Below, piece after piece: positions 32,767 through 41,520 of a DNA stretch of 64,000 nt. The notes under the pieces are model-generated. The model did no database searches. It was not told the origin of the DNA and worked only from the letters and a program-made list of their open reading frames with translations. Each line of letters starts with the position of its first letter. Position 1 is the stretch's first letter. The position numbers and the translations under genes were made by a program. Source of the stretch: DUUS01 sp964416365 (GTDB lineage Bacteria > Bacillota_I > Bacilli_A > RF39 > UBA660); contig CAYQDO010000001.1 of the NCBI GenBank assembly GCA_964416365.1, forward strand, positions 1 through 64,000. The letters are read 5' to 3'.

Positions 32767-32890
32767 AAAAAAATAATGGGATTATTCCATAATTTATGAG
32801 CAACTCCACTGTGTTCTATCTTGGGATAAACTTGATAAAGCTGTTGCACTTTAATCCATTAAAGACGGCACAAGCTAAATGACTTACATT
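32767..32890 (-). ncRNA. Candidate structured small RNA with its own terminator
   Basis: On the minus strand a TATAAT box (32897-32902) precedes a non-coding stretch whose outer arms pair 32852-32860 with 32775-32784 (9 bp, one bulge), followed directly by seven T residues. Inside, GCAAC pairs with GTTGC, and TTTATC pairs with GATAGA around a CCAA tetraloop. The stem, loop and T tract look like an independent RNA or an attenuator, not a coding region. No known riboswitch or housekeeping RNA motif was recognised. Ends are approximate. Confidence 0.5.
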
Positions 32891-32942
32891 TACAACATTA
32901 TACTATATATTAAGTTAATTTATTATATCAATTTTTTTAAAC

Positions 32943-32970
32943 ATTTAAAAACCACACTACTCGTGTGGTT
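32943..32970 (-). terminator. Rho-independent terminator of proS
   Basis: Perfect 8-bp stem AACCACAC/GTGTGGTT (32950-32957, 32963-32970) just after the proS stop on the minus strand, followed by a T-rich tail. Confidence 0.75.
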
Positions 32971-32974
32971 AATT

Positions 32975-34405
32975 TTAATATTGTTTCCCGTAATATAATT
33001 TATATTTTCCTGGTTTTCCACATATGGTACAAGGTTTATCACTGATTTGATTCTCTAGAGGAATACATCTACTCTTTAGACCAAATTGTTCTTTCACAAG
33101 ATTTTCACAATCCTCATTACCACACCAAGAAGTTAAAATAAAGCCTGGTTTTTGAACATAGTTTTTAAACTCTTCTAAAGTAGCAGCTTTATATAGCATT
33201 GAATTACGTCTTTCTTCAGCTCTTTTATATAAATTATTTTGGATATCAATTAATTTATTTTTTACTTCTATAATGATTTCATCAATATTGTTATTAACTA
33301 TATTTTTTTCTAAAGTATCTCTTCTTACTAAAGTAAGTTTATTTTCTTTTAAATCTCTTTCTCCTACTTCAATTCTCATTGGATAGCCTTTGACTTCTGC
33401 TTCAGCAAATTTAAAGCCCGGAGATTTATCACTACGGTCTACAAAGTAAGTAATATTTTCTTTCTTTAAAGATTCTTCTAAATCTAGAAGACATCCATTA
33501 ACTAAATCTGAATTCCCTATTGGAATTATAGCTACTTTAGTTGGAGCAATATTAGGAGGTAACACTAATCCCAAATCATCACTATGAGCCATAATCAGCC
33601 CACCAATCATTCTCGTAGTACAACCCCAACTAGTTTGATATGGATACTCCCAAGCATTATCTTTATTTAAAAATTTTATATCAAATGCTTTAGCAAAACC
33701 TTGGCCAAAATAATGAGATGTCCCATTTTGAAGAGCTACTCCATCATACATCATTGCTTCAATAGTATAAGTTTCTTCGGCTCCAGCAAATTTTTCTTTA
33801 TCAGTTTTTTGACCTACAATTACTGGTAAAGCTAAATACTCTCTTTGGAATTTTTCATAGACTTTAAGCATTCTTAAAGTTTCTTCGCGGGCCTCTTTTT
33901 CTGTAGCATGCATGGTATGCCCTTCTTGCCACAGTATTTCTCTTGAACGTAAGAAAGGTCTGGTAGTTTTTTCCCATCTAACGATAGTACACCACTGATT
34001 ATATAAAAGAGGTAAATCACGATATGATTTAATTATTTTTTTATAATGATCACAGAACAATACTTCACTAGTAGGTCTAACAAGCATTCTTTCTTCTAAC
34101 TTTTCAGATCCACCATGAGTAACCCATGCTACTTCAGGGGCAAATCCCTCTACATGTTCTTTTTCAATATTAAAGAGACTTTCTGGAATAAACATTGGCA
34201 TCTGAACATTGACATGGCCGGTTTCTTTAAACATTTTATCCAAAACAGCCACCATATTTTCCCAAATAGCATAACCATAGGGACGAATTATCATACTGCC
34301 TTTAACTGATGAATAATCTACTAAGTCTGCTTCACTAATAATGTCATTATACCATTTAGCAAAATCTACATCACGACTGGTAATATTTTTGTTGTTTTTT
34401 TCCAT
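32975..34405 (-). CDS. proS: Prolyl-tRNA synthetase, archaeal/eukaryotic type
   Basis: A 476-residue class II synthetase that charges tRNA-Pro. It lacks the editing insertion of the bacterial form and has the C-terminal zinc-binding extension of the archaeal/eukaryotic type: CGNEDC and CTICGKPGKYKLYYGKQY. Active-site blocks include LVRPTSEVLF, RWEKTTRPFLRSREILWQEG and QTSWGCTTRMIGGLIMAHSD. Length matches the short form found in Mycoplasma-like and some Bacilli lineages. No T-box is seen upstream of it. It sits between murB and the candidate RNA. Confidence 0.95.
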   Translation of the reverse strand: MEKNNKNITSRDVDFAKWYNDIISEADLVDYSSVKGSMIIRPYGYAIWENMVAVLDKMFKETGHVNVQMPMFIPESLFNIEKEHVEGFAPEVAWVTHGGSEKLEERMLVRPTSEVLFCDHYKKIIKSYRDLPLLYNQWCTIVRWEKTTRPFLRSREILWQEGHTMHATEKEAREETLRMLKVYEKFQREYLALPVIVGQKTDKEKFAGAEETYTIEAMMYDGVALQNGTSHYFGQGFAKAFDIKFLNKDNAWEYPYQTSWGCTTRMIGGLIMAHSDDLGLVLPPNIAPTKVAIIPIGNSDLVNGCLLDLEESLKKENITYFVDRSDKSPGFKFAEAEVKGYPMRIEVGERDLKENKLTLVRRDTLEKNIVNNNIDEIIIEVKNKLIDIQNNLYKRAEERRNSMLYKAATLEEFKNYVQKPGFILTSWCGNEDCENLVKEQFGLKSRCIPLENQISDKPCTICGKPGKYKLYYGKQY

Positions 34406-34435
34406 AAACTTCCCTTCATTTCTATGTTTAGTATA

Positions 34436-35302
34436 TCAATTTATTATTTCTTGTTCAAGAATTAAATCTATTTTATATTTAGTTAAAACTTCCTCGTGAA
34501 TTTTTAAAATTAGTTTTTTTATGTCTTCACTAGTAGCATTATTTTTATTGATTATAAAATTTCCGTGTTTTAAAGAAACCTCTGCTCCCCCAATACTTAA
34601 ACCTTTAAGACCAGCATCATCAATTAGTTTACCTGCTGGATTAGCATTTTCTGGATTACGAAATACACTTCCTGCCGATGGATATTCAAGTGGCTGAGTT
34701 TCTCTTCTTTTCAAAGTTCTGTCTTTAATTATTTGTAACAATTCTACTTTATTACCATATTCTAATTTTAAATATGCTTTTAATACAATCATTTTTTTTG
34801 CTTTTAAAGAAGTATAGTGATAAGAATAATCAAAGTCTTTTATGGTAATGGTTTTAAATTCATTATTATCTAGAACATCTATTTTAATTATTAGAGGCAT
34901 TAATTCTCCTTTAAAGCAGGTAGCATTATTTACTATACTTCCTCCAATTGTTCCTGGAATACCACTAGCCCATTCTAATCCTTTAAGATTATTATTTATG
35001 GTAACTAAAGCTAGCTTATTAATCATATAAGAAGCCTCAACTTCAATAATATTATCTTTTATGGTAAGTTCATTGATATTAAGCTTAATAACTACGCCAT
35101 CATAATATTCAGGTAATATAATGTTTGACCCATTACCGATAATGAAGTATTTTTCATTAATATCATTTAAATATTTGATTAAAGATTTGAGTTTGTTGTT
35201 ATCATTTACAGTAATTAAACTTTTACATTTAGACTTCAAATGATAAGTATTGTATTTCTCTAAATCAGCGTTATTTGTAACTATTCCATATTCTTCTAAC
35301 AT
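34436..35302 (-). CDS. murB: UDP-N-acetylenolpyruvoylglucosamine reductase
   Basis: A 288-residue FAD enzyme making UDP-MurNAc for peptidoglycan. FAD-binding segments are YFIIGNGSNIILP and GLEWASGIPGTIGGSIVNNA; the catalytic Ser is in YPSAGSVFRNP; LIDDAGLKGLSIGGAEVS and GNFIIN follow. The size and lack of the E. coli-type insert place it in the short type II group typical of Bacillota. AGGTGA precedes the ATG. Confidence 0.96.
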   Translation of the reverse strand: MLEEYGIVTNNADLEKYNTYHLKSKCKSLITVNDNNKLKSLIKYLNDINEKYFIIGNGSNIILPEYYDGVVIKLNINELTIKDNIIEVEASYMINKLALVTINNNLKGLEWASGIPGTIGGSIVNNATCFKGELMPLIIKIDVLDNNEFKTITIKDFDYSYHYTSLKAKKMIVLKAYLKLEYGNKVELLQIIKDRTLKRRETQPLEYPSAGSVFRNPENANPAGKLIDDAGLKGLSIGGAEVSLKHGNFIINKNNATSEDIKKLILKIHEEVLTKYKIDLILEQEIIN

Positions 35303-35322
35303 ACTATCACCTTTTTAAAATT

Positions 35323-35356
35323 ATATTTAAAAAAACAGTTATTAGAAAACTGTTTT
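35323..35356 (-). terminator. Rho-independent terminator upstream of murB
   Basis: 9-bp stem AAAACAGTT/AACTGTTTT (35332-35340, 35348-35356) with a T run on the minus strand; the preceding gene's stop is at its edge. Confidence 0.75.
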
Positions 35357-35784
35357 TATCTTTTCATAGAATTAGCATTGTTTGTTGCTACTTTTATTGG
35401 ATACATTTTAAGAAAGGATGCTATAAACTCTTCCATCGATTCAACATAATCTTCTTTTCCCACTAAATATTTAAAATCATTTACATTTGATATTAAAATT
35501 TTATCTTTAGAGTCTGAATCCAACTCAAATACTATATTTTCAAAAGTAGCTTCAATAGCAGCTTTACGATATTCTAAAGAATATTTTGAATCAGCTGCAT
35601 TAAGAACATCAAATTCCTTTAGCAATTCAGTAAACAAATTTTTTTCCTGGCATTCGATAATAAACCTTTCTAAATCATTAGAATTAAATTCATTAATATC
35701 TGACACACTGAGAAATAAACCTAAAAAGTCCATTGGTGTTAAAACTGGATCGTAAAAGAAATTTTTCTTTCTGTTTTTTAACAT
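35356..35784 (-). CDS. Hypothetical protein, 142 aa
   Basis: A soluble acidic helical protein (FFYDPVLTPMDFLGLFLSVS, FVIECQ-like and FELDSDSKDKILISN segments) without membrane helices or recognised motif. It lies between valS and murB, with its own terminator. I cannot assign a family. Confidence 0.55.
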   Translation of the reverse strand: MLKNRKKNFFYDPVLTPMDFLGLFLSVSDINEFNSNDLERFIIECQEKNLFTELLKEFDVLNAADSKYSLEYRKAAIEATFENIVFELDSDSKDKILISNVNDFKYLVGKEDYVESMEEFIASFLKMYPIKVATNNANSMKR

Positions 35785-35840
35785 TATTTATCTTCCTTCT
35801 GATTATATTATACCAATTATTTACTAAAAATCAAATAAAA

Positions 35841-38243
35841 CTAATTGTCTAATTCTAATTTAACAACCTCATAATTTTGAGTAATATTACTTATCTTTAA
35901 ATGTTCAATAAATAAAGTTGCTTTAAAATCTGGCATCGCTTCGTTCAAAGCTTTTTCTAACTTTTCAGATAAGGCTAATTCTAAATCTTTAATTGGGGTT
36001 TTCAAAGATACATTAGCTTCAGTTTTAGCACCTCTAGCTATACTTATGATTTCAACTAAAGAATCCCCTAGTTTTACTTCCTCAAAATTATAATTTAGTT
36101 CTTCAATTAAAGTCATATGAATTGATGAAGCATTATGATAAATTTCTTGGAAAATTTCTTCTGTAACAAATGGGAAGAAAATACTGAATTTTTGAAGTAA
36201 CTTATAAAGAATAATATAAATAGTTTTTTGCCCACTTAATCTAGCTATTTTTCCAAACTCTTCTGGACGATATAAACGATGTTTAACGATTTCTAAATAA
36301 TTATCACAGAAATTCCAAAAGAATTTTTCTAGAATATTTAAACTTAAACCAACTTCATAGTCATCTAAGTATTTAAGAAAAGCTTGTTCCATTTCCTCAT
36401 AACGAGCCAAAATCCATCTATCAAAGAATTCAAAATCAGTAAATTCTTGTTCTTGATAGTCAGTTAAATGCATCTCAATAAACTTTGCAGCATTAAAGAT
36501 TTTATTAACAAGTTTTTGGCCTCTTTGAAAGGTTTCTTCATTTAAAGTCATATCAGTCCCTAGACGACCAGAACCTGCTAAATATCTTACTACATCAGCA
36601 GAATATTGATTAATTAATTCAATTGGTTCAGACTTACTATTACTTTTACTTTTACTTATTTTTTCACCTTTACCAGCCATAACAAAGCCAGAGATCATAA
36701 TATTATCCCAAGGTCTTTCCCCAAAATGATGGAAACTCTTAACGATGGTATAGAAGTCCCAAGTACGAATAATATCATGAGCATTAGGTCTTAAACTCAT
36801 CGGTTTTAAAATATGCTCAAGGTTATTCTTTTCTCCATATTTCATATTAATAAGGGGTGTTACTGAAGAAGTAGCCCAAGTATCCATAACATCTTTTTCA
36901 GAAATAAACTTATCATGACCACATTTTGAACAATTTTCTTTCGGTTTATCTACTAAAGGATTAACTGGTAAATCTTCTACTTTAGCAAAAATTGGCTTTC
37001 CACATTTTTCACAATACCAAACTGGAAATGGTACTCCAAAATATCTTTGTCTGGAAATACACCAGTCCCAAGCTACGGTTTTAACCCATTCAACATATCT
37101 GGCATGCATATATTCAGGATGCCATTTTATTTCTTCACCAATTCGTAAAAAATCATCTTTATAGTTCATAATATCAATGAACCATTGTTTTAAAATACTA
37201 TATTCAACTTCCGTACCACATCTTTCATGAACTTGAACTTCATGAGTAAGCGAATCTTTCTTTATTACAAAGCCACCTGTTTCTAAATCACCAATAATAG
37301 CTCTGCGAGCTTCTTTAATTTTTAATCCGCCGTAAGTTGGTACTTCTTCTTTAATCTTACCATCAGGAGTTAAAATATGTTTTAAAGGTAATTTATATTT
37401 ACTCCACCATTCAATATCAGTTTGATCACCAAAGGTACAGCACATTACAATACCAGTCCCTTTATCCATCGCAACTTTTTCATCAGCCTTAATTTGAACT
37501 TCGACATTAATAACCGGAATAATAGCAGTTTTACCAATTAAATGTTTATTTTTTTCATCATTCGGATTAACAAATACACAGACAATAGCTGGTAATAATT
37601 CCGGTCTTGTTGTCGCGATAATAAATTCTTCATTGTCTTCTTTGGTTTTAAATTTAATATAATTAAAAGTCGTATCAATACTTTTAGTTTCTAATTCGGC
37701 TTGAGCAATTGATGTTAAACATTCATTACACCATAAAGCCGGACTTTTAGATTGATAAACTCTTTCCTTTTCAACCAAATCTAAGAATGAAGCTTGACTA
37801 ATTTTGATAGTACTAGGACTAATTGTTTTATAAGCATGATTCCAATCACAACTTACCCCGATTTTACTAAATAATTCTTTAAAGTCAGCTTCATACTTAT
37901 CGGTTGTTTCATAGCAGTAACGCGAAAACTCTTCACGACCAATTTCATGAGCTTTCTTACCAATTTCTTTTTCAACCAGTCTTTCGCTAGGAAGACCATT
38001 ATCATCAAAACCAAACGGATAAAAGACATTGTATCCTCTTAATCTTTTGTATCTAGCCATCATTTCGGTTTGAGAATATGAAAAAATATGGCCAATATGG
38101 ATTTTACCATTAACTGTTGGGGGAGGTGTGTCTATAGAATATACTTCTTTACCATCTTCCTTAAATTCATAAATTTTATTATCTTGCCAGTACTTTAACC
38201 ATTTTGGTTCTTTTTCCTGGGCATTATATTTTTTGTCTAACAT
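35841..38243 (-). CDS. valS: Valyl-tRNA synthetase
   Basis: An 800-residue class I synthetase that charges tRNA-Val. HIGH appears as GKIHIGH (His49-His52), KMSKS as GEKISKSKS, the editing domain has IIATTRPELLPA, and two zinc-type Cys pairs (WCNEC; CEKCGKP...CSKCG) are present. FGFDDNGLPSERLVEK and the lack of the C-terminal coiled coil resemble the archaeal-type ValRS found in some bacteria. Expression is controlled by the T-box leader upstream at 38262-38450. This is the second synthetase in the window that looks of non-standard bacterial type, after ProRS. Confidence 0.94.
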   Translation of the reverse strand: MLDKKYNAQEKEPKWLKYWQDNKIYEFKEDGKEVYSIDTPPPTVNGKIHIGHIFSYSQTEMMARYKRLRGYNVFYPFGFDDNGLPSERLVEKEIGKKAHEIGREEFSRYCYETTDKYEADFKELFSKIGVSCDWNHAYKTISPSTIKISQASFLDLVEKERVYQSKSPALWCNECLTSIAQAELETKSIDTTFNYIKFKTKEDNEEFIIATTRPELLPAIVCVFVNPNDEKNKHLIGKTAIIPVINVEVQIKADEKVAMDKGTGIVMCCTFGDQTDIEWWSKYKLPLKHILTPDGKIKEEVPTYGGLKIKEARRAIIGDLETGGFVIKKDSLTHEVQVHERCGTEVEYSILKQWFIDIMNYKDDFLRIGEEIKWHPEYMHARYVEWVKTVAWDWCISRQRYFGVPFPVWYCEKCGKPIFAKVEDLPVNPLVDKPKENCSKCGHDKFISEKDVMDTWATSSVTPLINMKYGEKNNLEHILKPMSLRPNAHDIIRTWDFYTIVKSFHHFGERPWDNIMISGFVMAGKGEKISKSKSNSKSEPIELINQYSADVVRYLAGSGRLGTDMTLNEETFQRGQKLVNKIFNAAKFIEMHLTDYQEQEFTDFEFFDRWILARYEEMEQAFLKYLDDYEVGLSLNILEKFFWNFCDNYLEIVKHRLYRPEEFGKIARLSGQKTIYIILYKLLQKFSIFFPFVTEEIFQEIYHNASSIHMTLIEELNYNFEEVKLGDSLVEIISIARGAKTEANVSLKTPIKDLELALSEKLEKALNEAMPDFKATLFIEHLKISNITQNYEVVKLELDN

Positions 38244-38261
38244 AAAAAGCCTTCTTTCTTT

Positions 38262-38450
38262 TAAAAAAAGTTATAAATGTAAGGGCGAAGAATCGCGGTA
38301 CCACCTTACCTTTATAACTTATTGCTTATATTTAACGCATATAAACGATTTTTCTCCACTGCAACCTTCTTATAATCTAGCTATTAGCTCCCACCAAATA
38401 CTAACTCTCTTTAAACTATTATATAATACTCCTCAGCTTCACTGAAAACT
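38262..38450 (-). ncRNA. T-box leader controlling valS
   Basis: On the minus strand, the T-box sequence AAGGTGGTACCGCGA lies at 38293-38307. A terminator pairs 38269-38284 with 38304-38319 (15 of 16 positions) and ends in seven T residues just before the valS ribosome-binding site. Upstream are the stem I landmarks AGAGAG and GGTGGGAGC. A GTT within GAAGGTTGC could be the Val specifier codon. Uncharged tRNA-Val binding would favour the antiterminator and raise valS. This, together with the divergent promoters, fills the 309-base gap between valS and the GspE-like gene. Confidence 0.88.
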
Positions 38451-38456
38451 ACCATA

Positions 38457-38485
38457 ATTATATAAGAATAAATAAAAATAATCAA
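38457..38485 (-). promoter_or_regulatory. Promoter of the valS T-box transcript
   Basis: Minus strand TTGATT (38480-38485), 17-base spacer, TATAAT (38457-38462), about ten bases ahead of the T-box RNA. Confidence 0.75.
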
Positions 38486-38493
38486 GTTTTAAG

Positions 38494-38522
38494 TTGATTA
38501 ACCCTGTCGTTTGGGTTATAAT
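38494..38522 (+). promoter_or_regulatory. Promoter of the GspE/PilB-like gene with inverted repeat in the spacer
   Basis: Plus strand TTGATT (38494-38499), 17-base spacer, TATAAT (38517-38522). AACCC (38500-38504) and GGGTT (38513-38517) form an inverted repeat inside the spacer, a possible operator. The -35 box is eight bases from that of the divergent valS promoter. Confidence 0.7.
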
Positions 38523-38552
38523 TAAGTGAGAATAAAATAGGAGGTTTGCTTT

Positions 38553-39899
38553 ATGGTTCAAGATTTTTCGAATGAAGAAGTCATTTTCGATGCTGAACAA
38601 CTAACTAACACAACAAATTCAAACTTAGTTAGTTTCAACTATGAAGAAACCCCTATTACTGAAATCGTTAATATGATTATTTTGGATGCTATTAAGAATA
38701 ATGCATCTGATATTCATTTTGATCCCACCGGGAATGAACTACGAATTAGAATTAGAATAGATGGAACACTTTATGACTACAGTTATGTTCCATTATATGT
38801 TCAAAAAAATATGATTACCAGAATCAAAATTATAGCTGGTATGAATATTACTGAATCAAGAACTCCTCAAGATGGTGCTATTAAAAATAATCTTGAAAAT
38901 ACCAATGTCGATCTTCGTGTTTCGAGTTTACCAACGAACCTTGGAGAAAAAATCGTTATTCGTATTTTAGACTATTCCATGAGTTCAGCGGGAATTGAAC
39001 AACTTGATTTCAACAAAGCTAACCTTGATAAAGTGTATAAAATGATTGCTGAACCAAATGGTATTATTTTAGTTACTGGTGCTACAGGTACTGGTAAATC
39101 TACTACAGTATATGCAATATTACAAAGACTGAATACGGAAGATCGTAATATTATTACCGTTGAAGATCCAATTGAAATGAATATTGGGGGAATCAATCAA
39201 GTTCAAGTTATTTCTGATATTGGTTTAACTTTTGCCAATGTTTTAAGAAGTATGTTAAGACAAGACCCCGATATTATCATGATTGGTGAGGTTCGAGATG
39301 ATGAAACTGCTAGAATCGCCGTTCGTGCTTCAATAACCGGACACTTGGTACTATCAACTATTCATACCAATAATTCATTAAATACCATAGAAAGATTATT
39401 AGATATGGAAGTTGAACGTTATCTGTTAGGATCTGCTTTAACTGGTATTATTTCTCAAAAACTAGCTAGAAGACTTTGTAAGAAATGTCGTGGTTCCAGA
39501 CTTACCAATGAATATGAAAAAAATGTTTTTAAAAAAGCATTAAATATTGATGTAGATAAAATTTACGTGCCGGTTGGATGTCCGGAATGTCATAATGGCT
39601 ATAAAGGAAGATTAGCTATTCATGAAGTCTTAAGAATTAATCAAGAAATTCAGGATGCCATTACTAGAGATACAGACAAAACAACTTTAAGAAAACTGGT
39701 TTACTCTTCCGGAACAATTACGATGCTTCAAGATGGTTTAGCCAAAGTTATTGAAGGTGAAACCACTTTTGAAGAAATAATAAAATTAATTGATTTAGAA
39801 GATGATTTAGGTACTGATACTAATTTAGGATTAGAAGAAACAATTGAAGATAGTATAATCAATAATGAAAATAGAGATTACGATTTCTTAGAAATGTAA
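38553..39899 (+). CDS. GspE/PilB/ComGA-family secretion-pilus assembly ATPase
   Basis: A 448-residue hexameric ATPase that powers pilus or pseudopilus extension at the inner face of the membrane. The N1-like start is short (about 35 residues), so it is closer to ComGA/short PilB than to full PilB. Walker A GATGTGKS (176-183), Asp box and Walker B DIIMIGEVRDDETA (about 240-253), His box GHLVLSTIHTN, and a zinc tetra-Cys (309, 312, 343, 346) are present. The gene stands alone on the plus strand with a good promoter; no GspF/PilC-type platform protein or prepilin peptidase is in the window. Likely partners are the three prepilin-like proteins at 8746, 20792 and 30993. Confidence 0.92.
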   Translation: MVQDFSNEEVIFDAEQLTNTTNSNLVSFNYEETPITEIVNMIILDAIKNNASDIHFDPTGNELRIRIRIDGTLYDYSYVPLYVQKNMITRIKIIAGMNITESRTPQDGAIKNNLENTNVDLRVSSLPTNLGEKIVIRILDYSMSSAGIEQLDFNKANLDKVYKMIAEPNGIILVTGATGTGKSTTVYAILQRLNTEDRNIITVEDPIEMNIGGINQVQVISDIGLTFANVLRSMLRQDPDIIMIGEVRDDETARIAVRASITGHLVLSTIHTNNSLNTIERLLDMEVERYLLGSALTGIISQKLARRLCKKCRGSRLTNEYEKNVFKKALNIDVDKIYVPVGCPECHNGYKGRLAIHEVLRINQEIQDAITRDTDKTTLRKLVYSSGTITMLQDGLAKVIEGETTFEEIIKLIDLEDDLGTDTNLGLEETIEDSIINNENRDYDFLEM

Positions 39900-39914
39900 T
39901 CTCTATTTTTTTTA
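39873..39914. terminator. Bidirectional terminator between convergent genes
   Basis: 9-bp stem AGAGATTAC/GTAATCTCT (39873-39881, 39896-39904) followed on the plus strand by a run of T residues. The GspE-like stop codon lies in the right arm. The minus-strand counterpart would serve the thioredoxin-like gene. Confidence 0.75.
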
Positions 39915-40625
39915 TTACTTAGGTTGAATTTGTTTATAGTATTCAGTAAAAATATTAGCTAACTCAGTCTTTTCTTCACTATTCATTGGAATATATGAAT
40001 CACCATCTACTCTTACACTATAACTAGATAAAGATTGTTCTAAACCAAGTATTTTTCCATCTTTGACAAATAAAACTGTTGGAAAATATAATCTCTTAAT
40101 TTTTGGATTATTTAATCCTTTATATTCAGGTAAATAATCTTTTAGCATTTCCAATAATTTATTATAATTATCAGTACCTTTTTTCTCAGTAACAACTTTG
40201 CCTTTTTTATTTAAAGATTTAGTGTCACGATCTTCACGATTATTAAAATAATAAATTGTATCTATTCCGTAATCAGTAGCTGATTTAGCAAGAATTGTAA
40301 CTAAATTACGACACCAAGGACATTCTGGAAATCCAAAATATATTACCCCAGTACCTTCTTCAATAATTTCAAAAATTTCTTCATATGATGAATAATTTAC
40401 CGGAACATAAGAAGGAAGCTCAACTGTAAGATATTCCTTATCATTATTACTATTAACGGTTTTATTTAATTTTTCATATTCTTGTTCAAAATTTAATGAA
40501 TCATTAGTAATTACATATTTTTTTTCGTTTTCATCAGATTTATTTTTTATAAAATTATACACAATAGGTCCGCAAATTACTAAGATGATTAATGCTCCTA
40601 TTAATATTTTAGTTTTTTTGTCCAT
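39915..40625 (-). CDS. Membrane-anchored thioredoxin-fold protein
   Basis: A 236-residue protein: N-terminal membrane helix (about 8-25), a charged linker, then a thioredoxin-like domain with FPECPWCRNLVTILAKSA. The CPWC pair (Cys102, Cys105) is the redox or disulfide-bond motif; the family also includes bacteriocin-transport accessory proteins. The active site faces the extracytoplasmic side, so it could help form disulfides in secreted proteins. The Cys-containing pilins and surface proteins here are possible clients (inference). It is followed upstream by tsf. Confidence 0.8.
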   Translation of the reverse strand: MDKKTKILIGALIILVICGPIVYNFIKNKSDENEKKYVITNDSLNFEQEYEKLNKTVNSNNDKEYLTVELPSYVPVNYSSYEEIFEIIEEGTGVIYFGFPECPWCRNLVTILAKSATDYGIDTIYYFNNREDRDTKSLNKKGKVVTEKKGTDNYNKLLEMLKDYLPEYKGLNNPKIKRLYFPTVLFVKDGKILGLEQSLSSYSVRVDGDSYIPMNSEEKTELANIFTEYYKQIQPK

Positions 40626-40636
40626 ATTATTATCTC

Positions 40637-41506
40637 CTATGCTATTTGTTTCATTACTTCTTCAGCAAAGTTATCATTTCTTTTTTCCATACCTTCGCCA
40701 ACTTCATAACGAATCATTCTTAATACTTTACCATTATTATTTTTTACATATGTTTCAACGTCAATTTCGCCATCTTTAATGAACGGTTGATGAATTAAGC
40801 ATATTTCTTTATAAAACTTATTAATTCTACCTTGAACCATTTTTTCAGCTATATCTTTAGGTTTTCCTTCATTAATAGCTTCTTCAGTCAAGATTTTCTT
40901 TTCTTTTTCTACAACCTCTGCAGGTACGTCTTCTTTTGATACATATTCCGGTTTCATAGCAGCTGCTTGCATTGCCACATCTTTAGCAACTTCTTCACTG
41001 CCACCTTCAAGAACAGTTAATACTGCTATTTTACCACCTAAATGTAAGTAAGCACCAAAATTTTCATTGTCATTTTTAATAACTACTTCAAATCTTCTGA
41101 ATAATAATTTCTCGCCAATTTTAGCTGTTTTAGCAATTATAAAATCATTTATAGTTCCTGCACCACAAACTAAATTCATAGCTTCTTCCATAGTTGTAAC
41201 ATCTGATTTTAAGATTGTTTTACCAATAAGTTCAATCATTGAAGTAAATTCTTCGTTTTTACTTACGAAATCGGTTTCACTATTTACTTCCATAATAACT
41301 GCCTTATTACCTTCTACAAAAATATTAGCTAAACCTTCTGCAGCAATTCTTTCAGCTTTCTTACTAGCTTTTGCAATTCCTTTTTCTCTTAAATAGTCAA
41401 TTGCCGCATCAAGATTACCATTATTTTCTACTAAAGCATTACGACAATCAAGAATTCCAGCTCCGGTAATACTACGTAACTCTGCAACTAATTTTGAATC
41501 TATCAC
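40637..41506 (-). CDS. tsf: Translation elongation factor Ts
   Basis: A 289-residue EF-Ts that recycles EF-Tu-GDP. The N-terminal UBA-like domain reads KLVAELRSITGAGILDCRNA, followed by the signature VNSETDFVSKNEEF. Two-domain core and length are normal. The start is GTG at 41506 with an AAAGG site ten bases upstream. It follows rpsB directly, the universal bacterial pairing. Confidence 0.97.
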   Translation of the reverse strand: MIDSKLVAELRSITGAGILDCRNALVENNGNLDAAIDYLREKGIAKASKKAERIAAEGLANIFVEGNKAVIMEVNSETDFVSKNEEFTSMIELIGKTILKSDVTTMEEAMNLVCGAGTINDFIIAKTAKIGEKLLFRRFEVVIKNDNENFGAYLHLGGKIAVLTVLEGGSEEVAKDVAMQAAAMKPEYVSKEDVPAEVVEKEKKILTEEAINEGKPKDIAEKMVQGRINKFYKEICLIHQPFIKDGEIDVETYVKNNNGKVLRMIRYEVGEGMEKRNDNFAEEVMKQIA

Positions 41507-41520
41507 TTGAACCAGCCTTT

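Noticed and set aside
32709..32849. N-terminal extension of the prepilin-fusion protein
   Set aside because: The upstream in-frame codons have no ribosome-binding site, overlap the candidate RNA and promoter, and would bury the prepilin leader, which must be close to the N-terminus.
38233..38445. Short plus-strand coding region
   Set aside because: It overlaps the T-box leader on the opposite strand, is Ser/Tyr-rich and has no ribosome-binding site; it is a reading-frame shadow.
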